Source: an uncultured Lachnospiraceae bacterium
GTDB taxonomy: Bacteria > Bacillota > Clostridia > Lachnospirales > Lachnospiraceae
Direction: 5' to 3'
DNA: 64,000 nucleotides
NCBI GenBank assembly: GCA_910587295.1
Contig: CAJULP010000087.1
Span: 62,001-126,000, forward strand
The translations under genes were made by a program, and so were the position numbers. Of the stretch, positions 15,637-22,878 are shown piece after piece. Every line of letters begins with the position of its first letter. Position 1 is the stretch's first letter. The notes beneath the pieces were generated by a model. That model had not been told where the DNA came from, did not search any database, and was given only the letters and a program-made list of their open reading frames with translations.

Positions 15637-18405
15637 ATGAACAGAAAAATTTCTAAAACCTTAAGCGTACTGCTATTGCTTACGGCAATAGTAGTATCGC
15701 AGGTGCCTGTACCGGATGCACAGGCAAGTGTGGCGTCATCTGATTTTCAGGTGGAAGGCAAAAAATTATTAAAATATACAGGCACGGCTGACGCCGTGTC
15801 TGTTCCTGATGGGATCAAGGTGATCGGGGAAGAAGCTTTTGCAGGTAATGATAATCTGGTCAAAGTAACGATCGCAGGCGATGTGGAGTCGGTAGGTTAC
15901 CGCGCCTTTGCCGGATGCGATAATCTACGGACGATTACGGTAGGGGATAGCGTTTCCACGATCGGTACGGCGGCTTTTGCCAACAACAGGGAATTGACCA
16001 ATGTGACCTTAGGGGCAGGAGTAAAGGATTTTGGCATGGGCGTTTTTGCCGGGTGCAGCCGTCTTTCCGATCTGTCAATTGCGGAGGACAACGGTTTTTT
16101 ATATTTTTCAGGCGGCGTTTTATATGACGATGAAGAAACCGTCGTGTATGCATTGATGCCAGCTTATGAAAAGGAAGCCTATACGCTTCCGTCAACGGTC
16201 AAAGAGATTACGGGATATGCCTTTTGGGGAAACCCATACCTGCAAAGAGTGGTTTTGGGGAGCGGGTTTTACGAGATCCCGGCATATGCCTTTTCCAACT
16301 GTATCAATTTAAGGGAAGTGGAGATACCGCTCCCCGTCCACTCGATTGGGAGCAAGGCTTTTGAGGATTGTGTCAACCTGCAAAGGGTGGTACTGCCGGA
16401 TTCCATGAACCATATCAGTGACAGCGCTTTTGACGGATGCCCGAATGTGAAATTCAGTGCCACGCCGGGAACTTACAGTGCTGAATTTGCAGCCGCGCTG
16501 AACCGGTCGGATGTGGAGGAAGTGGAGTATGAGGATGTGCAGGATTCCAGGGTGATCAATGCCGATGAGGTAACCGGTGCGCAAAAGCCGGAAGCATCAC
16601 CGGAAGCGGACAAGGAAAGTGAACCTGCTACGACCCCGGCACCGGAGGAAAATGCTGAACCGGTTCCGGAGCCGACTATGGGCGTGGAAACGGAGTCCAT
16701 CAATAACATGACCCTGTTAGGGCAGTCCAGCATTGTGGCAGGCAGGGCAGTCATTTTCATTGATAACAGGCAGTCTAATGTACTTAGTGGGAATCAGCCC
16801 GCTAACGGAAACCAGGATGCGGGCAGGGTGGATCTGTCACAGTTAAGTGCCGGAGAAGATGGGAATTTAGCGGCAGGGCAGGAAGCAAACGTGGAAAACC
16901 TGCTTGCGGACGGCGCCCAAAAGGGAAAAGATTTTCCTAAGTATACGGTTGTGGGCGGCAACAGGATAGCAGGCCAGGCGTTTTATCAGGATATCAACTT
17001 ATCAGAATATGATATAGAAGAGGGAATCACGCAGATCGGGGAGTTTGCGTTCGCCAGATCCGGACTTAGGTCGGTGGATATTCCGGAAGGGGTGACCAGC
17101 ATTGGGTACGGTGCATTTTATCACTGCGATTCTTTAAAAGAGGTGACAATCCCTTCTACGGTAACGGAAATCGAACCCTATGCTTTTGAAAAAACGCCAT
17201 GGATTCAAACAGATGCATCATCCCCGTATAAGATTGTGGGAGACGGAATCTTACTTGCTTATGGCGGGTCGGACAGTGTGGTGAACATCCCGGATGGCGT
17301 GAAACAGATCGGACCGCAGGTGTTTAAAGACCATATGGGGATCACGGCAGTGAATATTCCGGATTCCGTGGAAGTGATCTGTGAGGAAGCCTTTATGGGA
17401 TGCCGAAATTTAAAGACGGTAAACGGCGGGGGAAATCTGGTCAAAGTCAGTGACCGTGCGTTTATGGACTGCCCTTTATCGTTTGTGACGATTCCCGCTT
17501 CCATGAAAGAAATAGGGATGGGAGCTTATGCCCTCAACGGCGGAACGGATACGGTGGTGTTTAACGGAAGTACATTGCCTAAGCTGACGGTAGGAATCAG
17601 TGCGTCACGGCTTGCAAATGGAAAGTATCGTACCTATGCGTTTGGAACGATCAAGACCGCTGTGATCCCGGATCAGGCACAAGGGCTGGAAGGAACTGTC
17701 TTAGAAGCCGGAATCTATGGCTTTAATGGTGTTATCTGTAATGAATCCGGTGCGCAGGTGGCAGATAACAGTGAAGGTGTTGCAGCTATGGCAGATAGCG
17801 GCATTGCACTGCAGATCAACAGCCAGGTGATTTCGGATGGTGCAAATATGCAGGCTTCGCTTGCCGGGGATGAAGGGGCTTATGTGCTTCGGATTGTGGA
17901 TTCACCGGAGGCAGGGGAAAAGATTACGGCGGCGTATGGGGAATTATACGGCGGCAGGGAGCCATCCCATTTGTCGGCTTATGATATTTCATTGTGTGAC
18001 GCGTCAGGAACGGTTCCCATTACCAGGTTGGGAAAACAGGAAATTACGGTGCAGGTTCCGCTTCCTTCAGGGATTTCGGCGGACGCTATGCATGTAGTTA
18101 CATTAGACCAGGATGGGCAGTTAGAAGCCGTGGAACACAGGGTAACAGCTTTAGATGACGGAGATTACCTGCAGTTTACCACCAGCCATTTTTCACCTTT
18201 TGGCATTTATAATTATACAGGGATAAATGGGCAGGCATATGTGACAGACGGGAAAGCCGTGATCACGAGCCTTGCCGGAAACAAGGACAATACGCCGGAT
18301 ACCGGAGATCCAATCCATCCCAAGTGGTTTTTAACGGCAGGTCTTCTAGCCGGAGCGGTGGCCTTATTCTTCTATAAAGGGAAACCGAAAAAATTAATCA
18401 AATAG
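15637..18405 (+). CDS. Second sortase-anchored BspA-type LRR surface protein
   Basis: A 922-residue protein with a signal peptide (cleavage near DAQAS), LRR_5/BspA repeats at about 45-235, a Pro/Glu/Thr/Ala-rich linker at about 300-345, a second LRR block at about 430-640, a C-terminal domain at about 720-860 and the signal TPDTGD at 886-891, followed by a membrane segment and a Lys-rich tail. The C-terminal domain and anchor match the preceding protein: both have ISLxD, PLP, HFSPxxIY and TGDPIHPKWFL. It lacks InlB repeats. Only 8 bp separate it from the previous stop, and the upstream ribosome site is weak (TAGGTG), so translation is probably coupled. It is presumably wall-anchored by the class B sortase at 9458-10663. 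Confidence 0.9.
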   Translation: MNRKISKTLSVLLLLTAIVVSQVPVPDAQASVASSDFQVEGKKLLKYTGTADAVSVPDGIKVIGEEAFAGNDNLVKVTIAGDVESVGYRAFAGCDNLRTITVGDSVSTIGTAAFANNRELTNVTLGAGVKDFGMGVFAGCSRLSDLSIAEDNGFLYFSGGVLYDDEETVVYALMPAYEKEAYTLPSTVKEITGYAFWGNPYLQRVVLGSGFYEIPAYAFSNCINLREVEIPLPVHSIGSKAFEDCVNLQRVVLPDSMNHISDSAFDGCPNVKFSATPGTYSAEFAAALNRSDVEEVEYEDVQDSRVINADEVTGAQKPEASPEADKESEPATTPAPEENAEPVPEPTMGVETESINNMTLLGQSSIVAGRAVIFIDNRQSNVLSGNQPANGNQDAGRVDLSQLSAGEDGNLAAGQEANVENLLADGAQKGKDFPKYTVVGGNRIAGQAFYQDINLSEYDIEEGITQIGEFAFARSGLRSVDIPEGVTSIGYGAFYHCDSLKEVTIPSTVTEIEPYAFEKTPWIQTDASSPYKIVGDGILLAYGGSDSVVNIPDGVKQIGPQVFKDHMGITAVNIPDSVEVICEEAFMGCRNLKTVNGGGNLVKVSDRAFMDCPLSFVTIPASMKEIGMGAYALNGGTDTVVFNGSTLPKLTVGISASRLANGKYRTYAFGTIKTAVIPDQAQGLEGTVLEAGIYGFNGVICNESGAQVADNSEGVAAMADSGIALQINSQVISDGANMQASLAGDEGAYVLRIVDSPEAGEKITAAYGELYGGREPSHLSAYDISLCDASGTVPITRLGKQEITVQVPLPSGISADAMHVVTLDQDGQLEAVEHRVTALDDGDYLQFTTSHFSPFGIYNYTGINGQAYVTDGKAVITSLAGNKDNTPDTGDPIHPKWFLTAGLLAGAVALFFYKGKPKKLIK

Positions 18406-18414
18406 AACTGTTAG

Positions 18415-18456
18415 AAACTCTCGGCATATGATAATTAAAAAGCCGGGAGTTTTTTT
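18415..18456 (+). terminator. Terminator hairpin that also contains the next gene's ribosome site
   Basis: AAACTCTCGGC (18415-18425) pairs with GCCGGGAGTTT (18442-18452), one G-T pair included, around a 16-base loop. Seven T residues (18450-18456) run right up to the ATG of the subtilisin gene at 18457. The only good Shine-Dalgarno sequence for that gene, GGGAG at 18445-18449, lies in the 3' arm. The hairpin should both end most transcripts of the sortase island and hide the ribosome site on any that read through. Confidence 0.75.
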
Positions 18457-19368
18457 ATGCTTCGGGTAAGGCAGCAAATAGGATGCAGTGAGGAACTGGT
18501 TGAATCCTGCGGGAAAAAGGGGATCACGGTCGCCATGTTAGATACAGGGATCGCGTTCCATCCTGATTTTGACCGCAGGATTATAGATTTTAAGGATTTT
18601 GTAAACGGAAAAAGAGGACGCTATGATGACAGCGGGCATGGCACCCATGTGGCAGGCTGTTTATGTGGAAGCGGTTTTTTGTCAAACGGCCGGTTTAAAG
18701 GCATAGCCCCTTATAGCAGGCTGGTGGTTGGGAAAGTGCTTGATTATAAGGGAGACGGTGTAATTGAAAACATGGCGGAAGGAATCAGATGGGTTCTTGC
18801 TATGCAGAGGGCGTATGACATCCGCATATTAAACATTTCTATTGGCATGGGAGAAAACATGGAAAAGGACCGGATGGATAAGCTGCTTGCTTTGGTGGAC
18901 CAGGCATGGAACGCAGGGCTTGTGGTAGTTTGTGCGGCCGGGAATATGGGCCCTAAGCCTATGAGCATTTCTCCCCTTGGAGCCAGAAAACAGGTGATCA
19001 CGGTAGGCTGTCATGAAGGGGGATATTTCGGGAACAGGGAGCAGCTTTGTGAAAATTATTCCGGCAGGGGGCCCAGTCCTTATGCAATGAAAAAGCCTGA
19101 CCTTGTCGCACCGGGAACGGATATTGTGTCCTGTAATGCGGGGATAGAAAGAAGGGGGAGGTTTTACCGGAATGCTTATGTGACAAAAAGCGGAACTTCC
19201 ATGGCAACCCCGATCATTTCCGGCGGAGCGGCGTTATTATTACAGAAATATCCTCAATATACGAATCTGCAGGTGAAGCAGCGGCTGCAGTATACGGCTA
19301 CGGACCTGAATGAACCGTGGAATAAGCAGGGGTGGGGAATGGTCAATATTGCAAGGCTGCTTAGATAG
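18457..19368 (+). CDS. Subtilisin-like serine protease (S8) without signal peptide
   Basis: A 303-residue S8 peptidase. The catalytic triad is D29 (AMLDTG), H61 (DSGHGTHVAG) and S248 (SGTSMATP), and the oxyanion Asn is in CAAGNMGP. There is no signal peptide, no propeptide and no membrane segment, which resembles the intracellular and AprX-like subtilases, so cytoplasmic action is more likely unless it is exported another way. The mature fold is complete. It begins immediately after the poly-T tract of the terminator that ends the LRR gene, so expression would need read-through or an unseen promoter. It could process or regulate the surface proteins upstream, but that is only suggested by position. 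Confidence 0.88.
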   Translation: MLRVRQQIGCSEELVESCGKKGITVAMLDTGIAFHPDFDRRIIDFKDFVNGKRGRYDDSGHGTHVAGCLCGSGFLSNGRFKGIAPYSRLVVGKVLDYKGDGVIENMAEGIRWVLAMQRAYDIRILNISIGMGENMEKDRMDKLLALVDQAWNAGLVVVCAAGNMGPKPMSISPLGARKQVITVGCHEGGYFGNREQLCENYSGRGPSPYAMKKPDLVAPGTDIVSCNAGIERRGRFYRNAYVTKSGTSMATPIISGGAALLLQKYPQYTNLQVKQRLQYTATDLNEPWNKQGWGMVNIARLLR

Positions 19369-19430
19369 GAAAGAAAGTAATTGCACATATTATCTGAATT
19401 ATTTCTTAAATTGAATTATAAGATAAGTTA

Positions 19431-19459
19431 TTGACAGACCATGTTTAATTGTATACAAT
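19431..19459 (+). promoter_or_regulatory. Promoter of the citrate synthase/GntR/isocitrate dehydrogenase operon
   Basis: TTGACA (19431-19436) and TACAAT (19454-19459) stand exactly 17 bp apart. The whole spacer and the -10 hexamer fall within a 34-bp palindrome. The first gene starts about 35 bases downstream of the expected start of transcription, behind AGAGGAGG. Confidence 0.85.
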
Positions 19460-19470
19460 TATACATGGTC
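19437..19470. promoter_or_regulatory. 34-bp palindromic operator, probable GntR/FCD binding site
   Basis: The left half GACCATGTTTAATTGTA (19437-19453) and the right half TACAATTATACATGGTC (19454-19470) are reverse complements at 16 of 17 positions. The core AATTGTATACAATT is a perfect palindrome and contains TTGTATACAA, which fits the TNGTNNNACNA-type sites recalled for the FadR branch of the GntR family. It covers the -10 element, so a bound protein would block RNA polymerase. A FadR-branch regulator is encoded by the second gene of the same operon. Confidence 0.75.
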
Positions 19471-19500
19471 TTTGCAATATACAAAGAGGAGGAGCTTACA

Positions 19501-20913
19501 ATGCCAGATAAAAGTGGAATGTTTATGGACAGGCCGGTATCGCTTAATACCAAAAACAATTTGTTAGAAATTGAAGAGCATATGTACATCCTGGATGATG
19601 TAAAAAAGCCCAATGTTTTCCGAAATATGTTTCCTTATTCAGAGGTGCCTAAAATCCCGTTTAATGACAGGATCGTGCCTCATAATATGCCGAAAAACAT
19701 CTGGATCACGGATACCACGTTCAGGGATGGGCAGCAATCCAGAGCGCCATATACCACAGAACAGATCGTGACGATCTATGATCATTTACATAGGCTTGGC
19801 GGCCCTAACGGCATGATCCGAGCCAGTGAATTTTTTCTGTACAGTAAAAAGGACAGGGATGCGGTTTATAAATGTATGGAGCGGGGGTATCAGTTCCCGG
19901 AGGTGACAAGCTGGATCCGTGCCAGCAAAGAGGACTTTAAGCTGGTGAAGGAAATCGGCATGAAAGAGACCGGGATTTTGGTAAGCTGCTCCGATTACCA
20001 TATTTTTTTAAAGCTCAAGATGACAAGAAAACAGGCGTTGGAACATTATTTAAGTGTTGTCAGGGATTGCCTTGAAGAAGGAATCAGTGTAAGATGTCAT
20101 TTAGAGGATATTACAAGGGCAGACATTTACGGCTATGTGGTGCCTTTTTGTTTAGAGCTTATGAGGCTGATGGAGGAATATCAGATTCCGATCAAAGTAC
20201 GTGCGTGTGACACCATGGGGTATGGGGTCAACTATCCGGGTGCGGTCATCCCAAGGAGCGTGCAGGGGATCATTTATGCGCTGCATACCCATGCGGGGGT
20301 TCCCCATGAATTGATCGAATGGCACGGGCACAATGACTTTTATAAAGCGGTGGTCAATTCTACCACGGCATGGCTTTATGGGTGTTCCGGCGTGAACACG
20401 TCATTGTTTGGCATTGGGGAACGGACCGGGAACACGCCTTTGGAAGCGATGGTCTTTGAATATGCCCAGCTAAAGGGGGATCTGAACGGGATGGATACCA
20501 CGGTGATCACGGAGCTGGCGGAATATTACGAGAAAGAGATCGGCTATACGGTACCGGAAAGGACGCCCTTTGTCGGGAAGAATTTTAATGTGACAAGGGC
20601 CGGGATCCATGCGGACGGGCTGTTAAAAAATGAAGAGATCTATAATATTTTTGACACGGAAAAGTTTTTAAACAGGCCGGTTCTGTGTGCGGTCTCCAAC
20701 ACTTCAGGGCTTGCAGGGATCGCTCACTGGATCAACGCTTATTATAAGCTTTCCGGGGATAAACAGCTTGACAAGTCCAGCCCGTTGGTGACAGAAGTGA
20801 AAAAGTGGGTGGATCAGGAATATGAGAGCGGCCGCGTAACGGTTTTGACTGACCGGGAACTGATTGAACAGATTACGGCTGCCTGCCAGAAATTAGGTAT
20901 CACTATCTCATAG
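19501..20913 (+). CDS. Homocitrate/isopropylmalate synthase family enzyme, probable Re-citrate synthase
   Basis: A 470-residue DRE-TIM metallolyase-family enzyme that condenses an acyl-CoA with a 2-oxo acid. Visible are the metal and catalytic motif DTTFRDGQQ (D71), HLEDITRAD, the metal pair H275/H277 in WHGHND, and FGIGERTGNTPLEAM. There is no LeuA-type C-terminal regulatory domain. In Clostridia this subfamily includes the Re-citrate synthase of Clostridium kluyveri, which makes citrate from acetyl-CoA and oxaloacetate. Isocitrate dehydrogenase two genes downstream makes that reading more likely than leucine or lysine synthesis, giving an oxidative branch to 2-oxoglutarate and glutamate. 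Aconitase is not in the window. ATG 19501 follows AGAGGAGG. The fold call is secure; the exact substrate is inferred. Confidence 0.8.
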   Translation: MPDKSGMFMDRPVSLNTKNNLLEIEEHMYILDDVKKPNVFRNMFPYSEVPKIPFNDRIVPHNMPKNIWITDTTFRDGQQSRAPYTTEQIVTIYDHLHRLGGPNGMIRASEFFLYSKKDRDAVYKCMERGYQFPEVTSWIRASKEDFKLVKEIGMKETGILVSCSDYHIFLKLKMTRKQALEHYLSVVRDCLEEGISVRCHLEDITRADIYGYVVPFCLELMRLMEEYQIPIKVRACDTMGYGVNYPGAVIPRSVQGIIYALHTHAGVPHELIEWHGHNDFYKAVVNSTTAWLYGCSGVNTSLFGIGERTGNTPLEAMVFEYAQLKGDLNGMDTTVITELAEYYEKEIGYTVPERTPFVGKNFNVTRAGIHADGLLKNEEIYNIFDTEKFLNRPVLCAVSNTSGLAGIAHWINAYYKLSGDKQLDKSSPLVTEVKKWVDQEYESGRVTVLTDRELIEQITAACQKLGITIS

Positions 20914-20966
20914 GGATTTTGAGTCATATCGATATCAATGGAAAGAGAAAGGCAAATGAAACAGAA

Positions 20967-21644
20967 ATGAGTAAGTATGATGTTAAGCAGGAAGTGACGG
21001 ACAAGTATTCCCTGCGGGGCAGGGTATTTCACAAACTCAGGGAGGATATCTTAAACGGGAAGTATGCGGAGCATGAAGAATTAAAGGAGGTTGCCATAGG
21101 AACGGAACTGGGTGTCAGCAGAACGCCGGTACGAGAAGCCTTCCGTCAGCTTGAGCTGGAAGGGCTGATCCAGATCGTTCCCAACAAGGGAGCCTATGTG
21201 ACCGGCATCACGGCCAAGGATGTAAAAGATATCTATATGATACGTTCCTCCTTAGAGGGAATGTGTGCAAGGCTGGCAACGGAACACATTACGCCGGAGC
21301 AGCTTGATGCGCTGGAGGAGACGGTTTACCTTGCAAGCTTCCATGCGGCTAAGGAGCATATGGAACAGATGGCGGATTTAGACAGCCAGTTTCATCATAT
21401 TTTGTATGCGGCATGTGATTCCAAAATGCTGGAAAACCTGTTACAGGATTTTCACCAGTATGTGATCCGTATCAGGAAAAAGACCCTTTCTACCAAAGAG
21501 CGCGGGATCGCCTCAAATGAAGAGCACAAAAAGATCATGGAAGCGATCAAGGAAGGGAAGGCGGATGAAGCGGAAAGACTTGCAACGCAGCATATGACGA
21601 ACGCCTATGACAATATGGTTAAAAACGGCCTGTATGGCCTTTAA
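20967..21644 (+). CDS. GntR-family regulator with FCD ligand domain
   Basis: A 225-residue repressor-type regulator of the FadR branch. An N-terminal winged helix (about 15-75) carries GTELGVSRTPVREAFRQLEL as the recognition region. The C-terminal FCD domain shows the metal/ligand residues Asp and His in DLDSQFHHIL, His in NEEHKKI and His in ATQHMTNAYD. FCD domains with this set bind metal and often a carboxylic acid, so a tricarboxylic or dicarboxylic acid is a reasonable ligand guess. The start is uncertain: ATG 20967 gives a normal N-terminus, TTG 20919 has a closer AGGGA site. It lies between the two citrate-branch genes, and the 34-bp palindrome at the operon promoter is its probable operator. 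Confidence 0.88.
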   Translation: MSKYDVKQEVTDKYSLRGRVFHKLREDILNGKYAEHEELKEVAIGTELGVSRTPVREAFRQLELEGLIQIVPNKGAYVTGITAKDVKDIYMIRSSLEGMCARLATEHITPEQLDALEETVYLASFHAAKEHMEQMADLDSQFHHILYAACDSKMLENLLQDFHQYVIRIRKKTLSTKERGIASNEEHKKIMEAIKEGKADEAERLATQHMTNAYDNMVKNGLYGL

Positions 21645-21669
21645 AATTTAAGAAAGGATGGTATAAAAA

Positions 21670-22878
21670 GTGGAGAAGATTAAAATGACGACCCCGTTGG
21701 TGGAGATGGACGGCGATGAAATGACCAGGATTCTCTGGCAGATGATCAAGGAGGAGCTTTTACTTCCCTTTATCGACTTAAAGACGGAGTATTATGATCT
21801 GGGACTTGCCTATAGAAACGAGACAAATGACCAGGTGACGGTAGAGAGTGCAAATGCGGCGAAAAAGTATGGCGTAGCGGTCAAATGTGCTACGATCACG
21901 CCGAATGCCGCAAGGATGAGCGAATATGATTTAAAAGAAATGTGGAAAAGCCCCAATGGAACCATCAGGGCTATTCTAGACGGTACGGTATTCCGGGCTC
22001 CCATTTTGATCAAGGGCATCGTTCCTTATGTGGGGAATTGGAATAAGCCGATCACAATAGCCCGTCATGCTTACGGTGACGTGTATAAGAACGTGGAGAT
22101 CAAGGTTCCGGGAAAAGGAAAGGCCGAGCTGGTATTTACGGCGGAGGATGGGGCGGAAGTAAGGGAGCTGATCCATCAATTTGACGGTGCGGGGATCATC
22201 CAGGGAATCCACAATACAGAAAAATCAATTGCAAGTTTTGCAAGGGCCTGCTTTGGTTATGCCATTGATACCAGGCAGGATCTGTGGTTTGCAACGAAGG
22301 ATACCATTTCCAAGAAGTATGACCATACTTTTAAAGATATTTTCCAGGAAATTTACGATGAGGAGTATAAGGAACAGTTTGAAAAGCTGGGAATCGAATA
22401 TTTTTATACCTTGATTGATGATGCGGTGGCCCGTGTGATCCGTTCGGAAGGCGGCTTTATCTGGGCATGTAAAAATTATGACGGGGACGTGATGTCGGAT
22501 ATGGTGGCAACTGCTTATGGGGATCTGTCCATGATGACTTCCGTGCTGGTATCCCCTGATGGCGTGTATGAGTATGAGGCGGCTCATGGCACGGTGCAGC
22601 GGCATTATTACAAGCACTTGAAAGGGGAAGAAACCTCAACCAATTCCATTGCCACTATTTTTGCATGGACAGGCGCTCTCAGGAAAAGAGGAGAGATGGA
22701 CGGAATAGCTAAATTGACGGAATTTGCCGGAAAGTTAGAGCAGGCATGCATCAAGACAGTGGAGGGTGGAAAAATGACAAAAAGTCTGTCGCTTATTTCC
22801 ACCTGTGAAAATCCCACTATCTTAAACAGCCTTGATTTCATCAAGGCGATCAGAGAAACATTAGAACAGATCTTATAA
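21670..22878 (+). CDS. icd: NADP-dependent isocitrate dehydrogenase
   Basis: This enzyme oxidatively decarboxylates isocitrate to 2-oxoglutarate and makes NADPH. The 402-residue sequence belongs to the homodimeric group shared with eukaryotes: VEMDGDEMTRILWQ at the start, then KSPNGTIRAILDGTVFR with the substrate-binding Ser and Arg residues, and the nucleotide and substrate segment EAAHGTVQRHY. The length is typical. The start is GTG 21670, 10 bases after AAAGGA. It closes the operon with the probable Re-citrate synthase and the GntR regulator. The last six bases, TTATAA, are shared with the stop of the converging ABC-F gene. Confidence 0.95.
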   Translation: MEKIKMTTPLVEMDGDEMTRILWQMIKEELLLPFIDLKTEYYDLGLAYRNETNDQVTVESANAAKKYGVAVKCATITPNAARMSEYDLKEMWKSPNGTIRAILDGTVFRAPILIKGIVPYVGNWNKPITIARHAYGDVYKNVEIKVPGKGKAELVFTAEDGAEVRELIHQFDGAGIIQGIHNTEKSIASFARACFGYAIDTRQDLWFATKDTISKKYDHTFKDIFQEIYDEEYKEQFEKLGIEYFYTLIDDAVARVIRSEGGFIWACKNYDGDVMSDMVATAYGDLSMMTSVLVSPDGVYEYEAAHGTVQRHYYKHLKGEETSTNSIATIFAWTGALRKRGEMDGIAKLTEFAGKLEQACIKTVEGGKMTKSLSLISTCENPTILNSLDFIKAIRETLEQIL

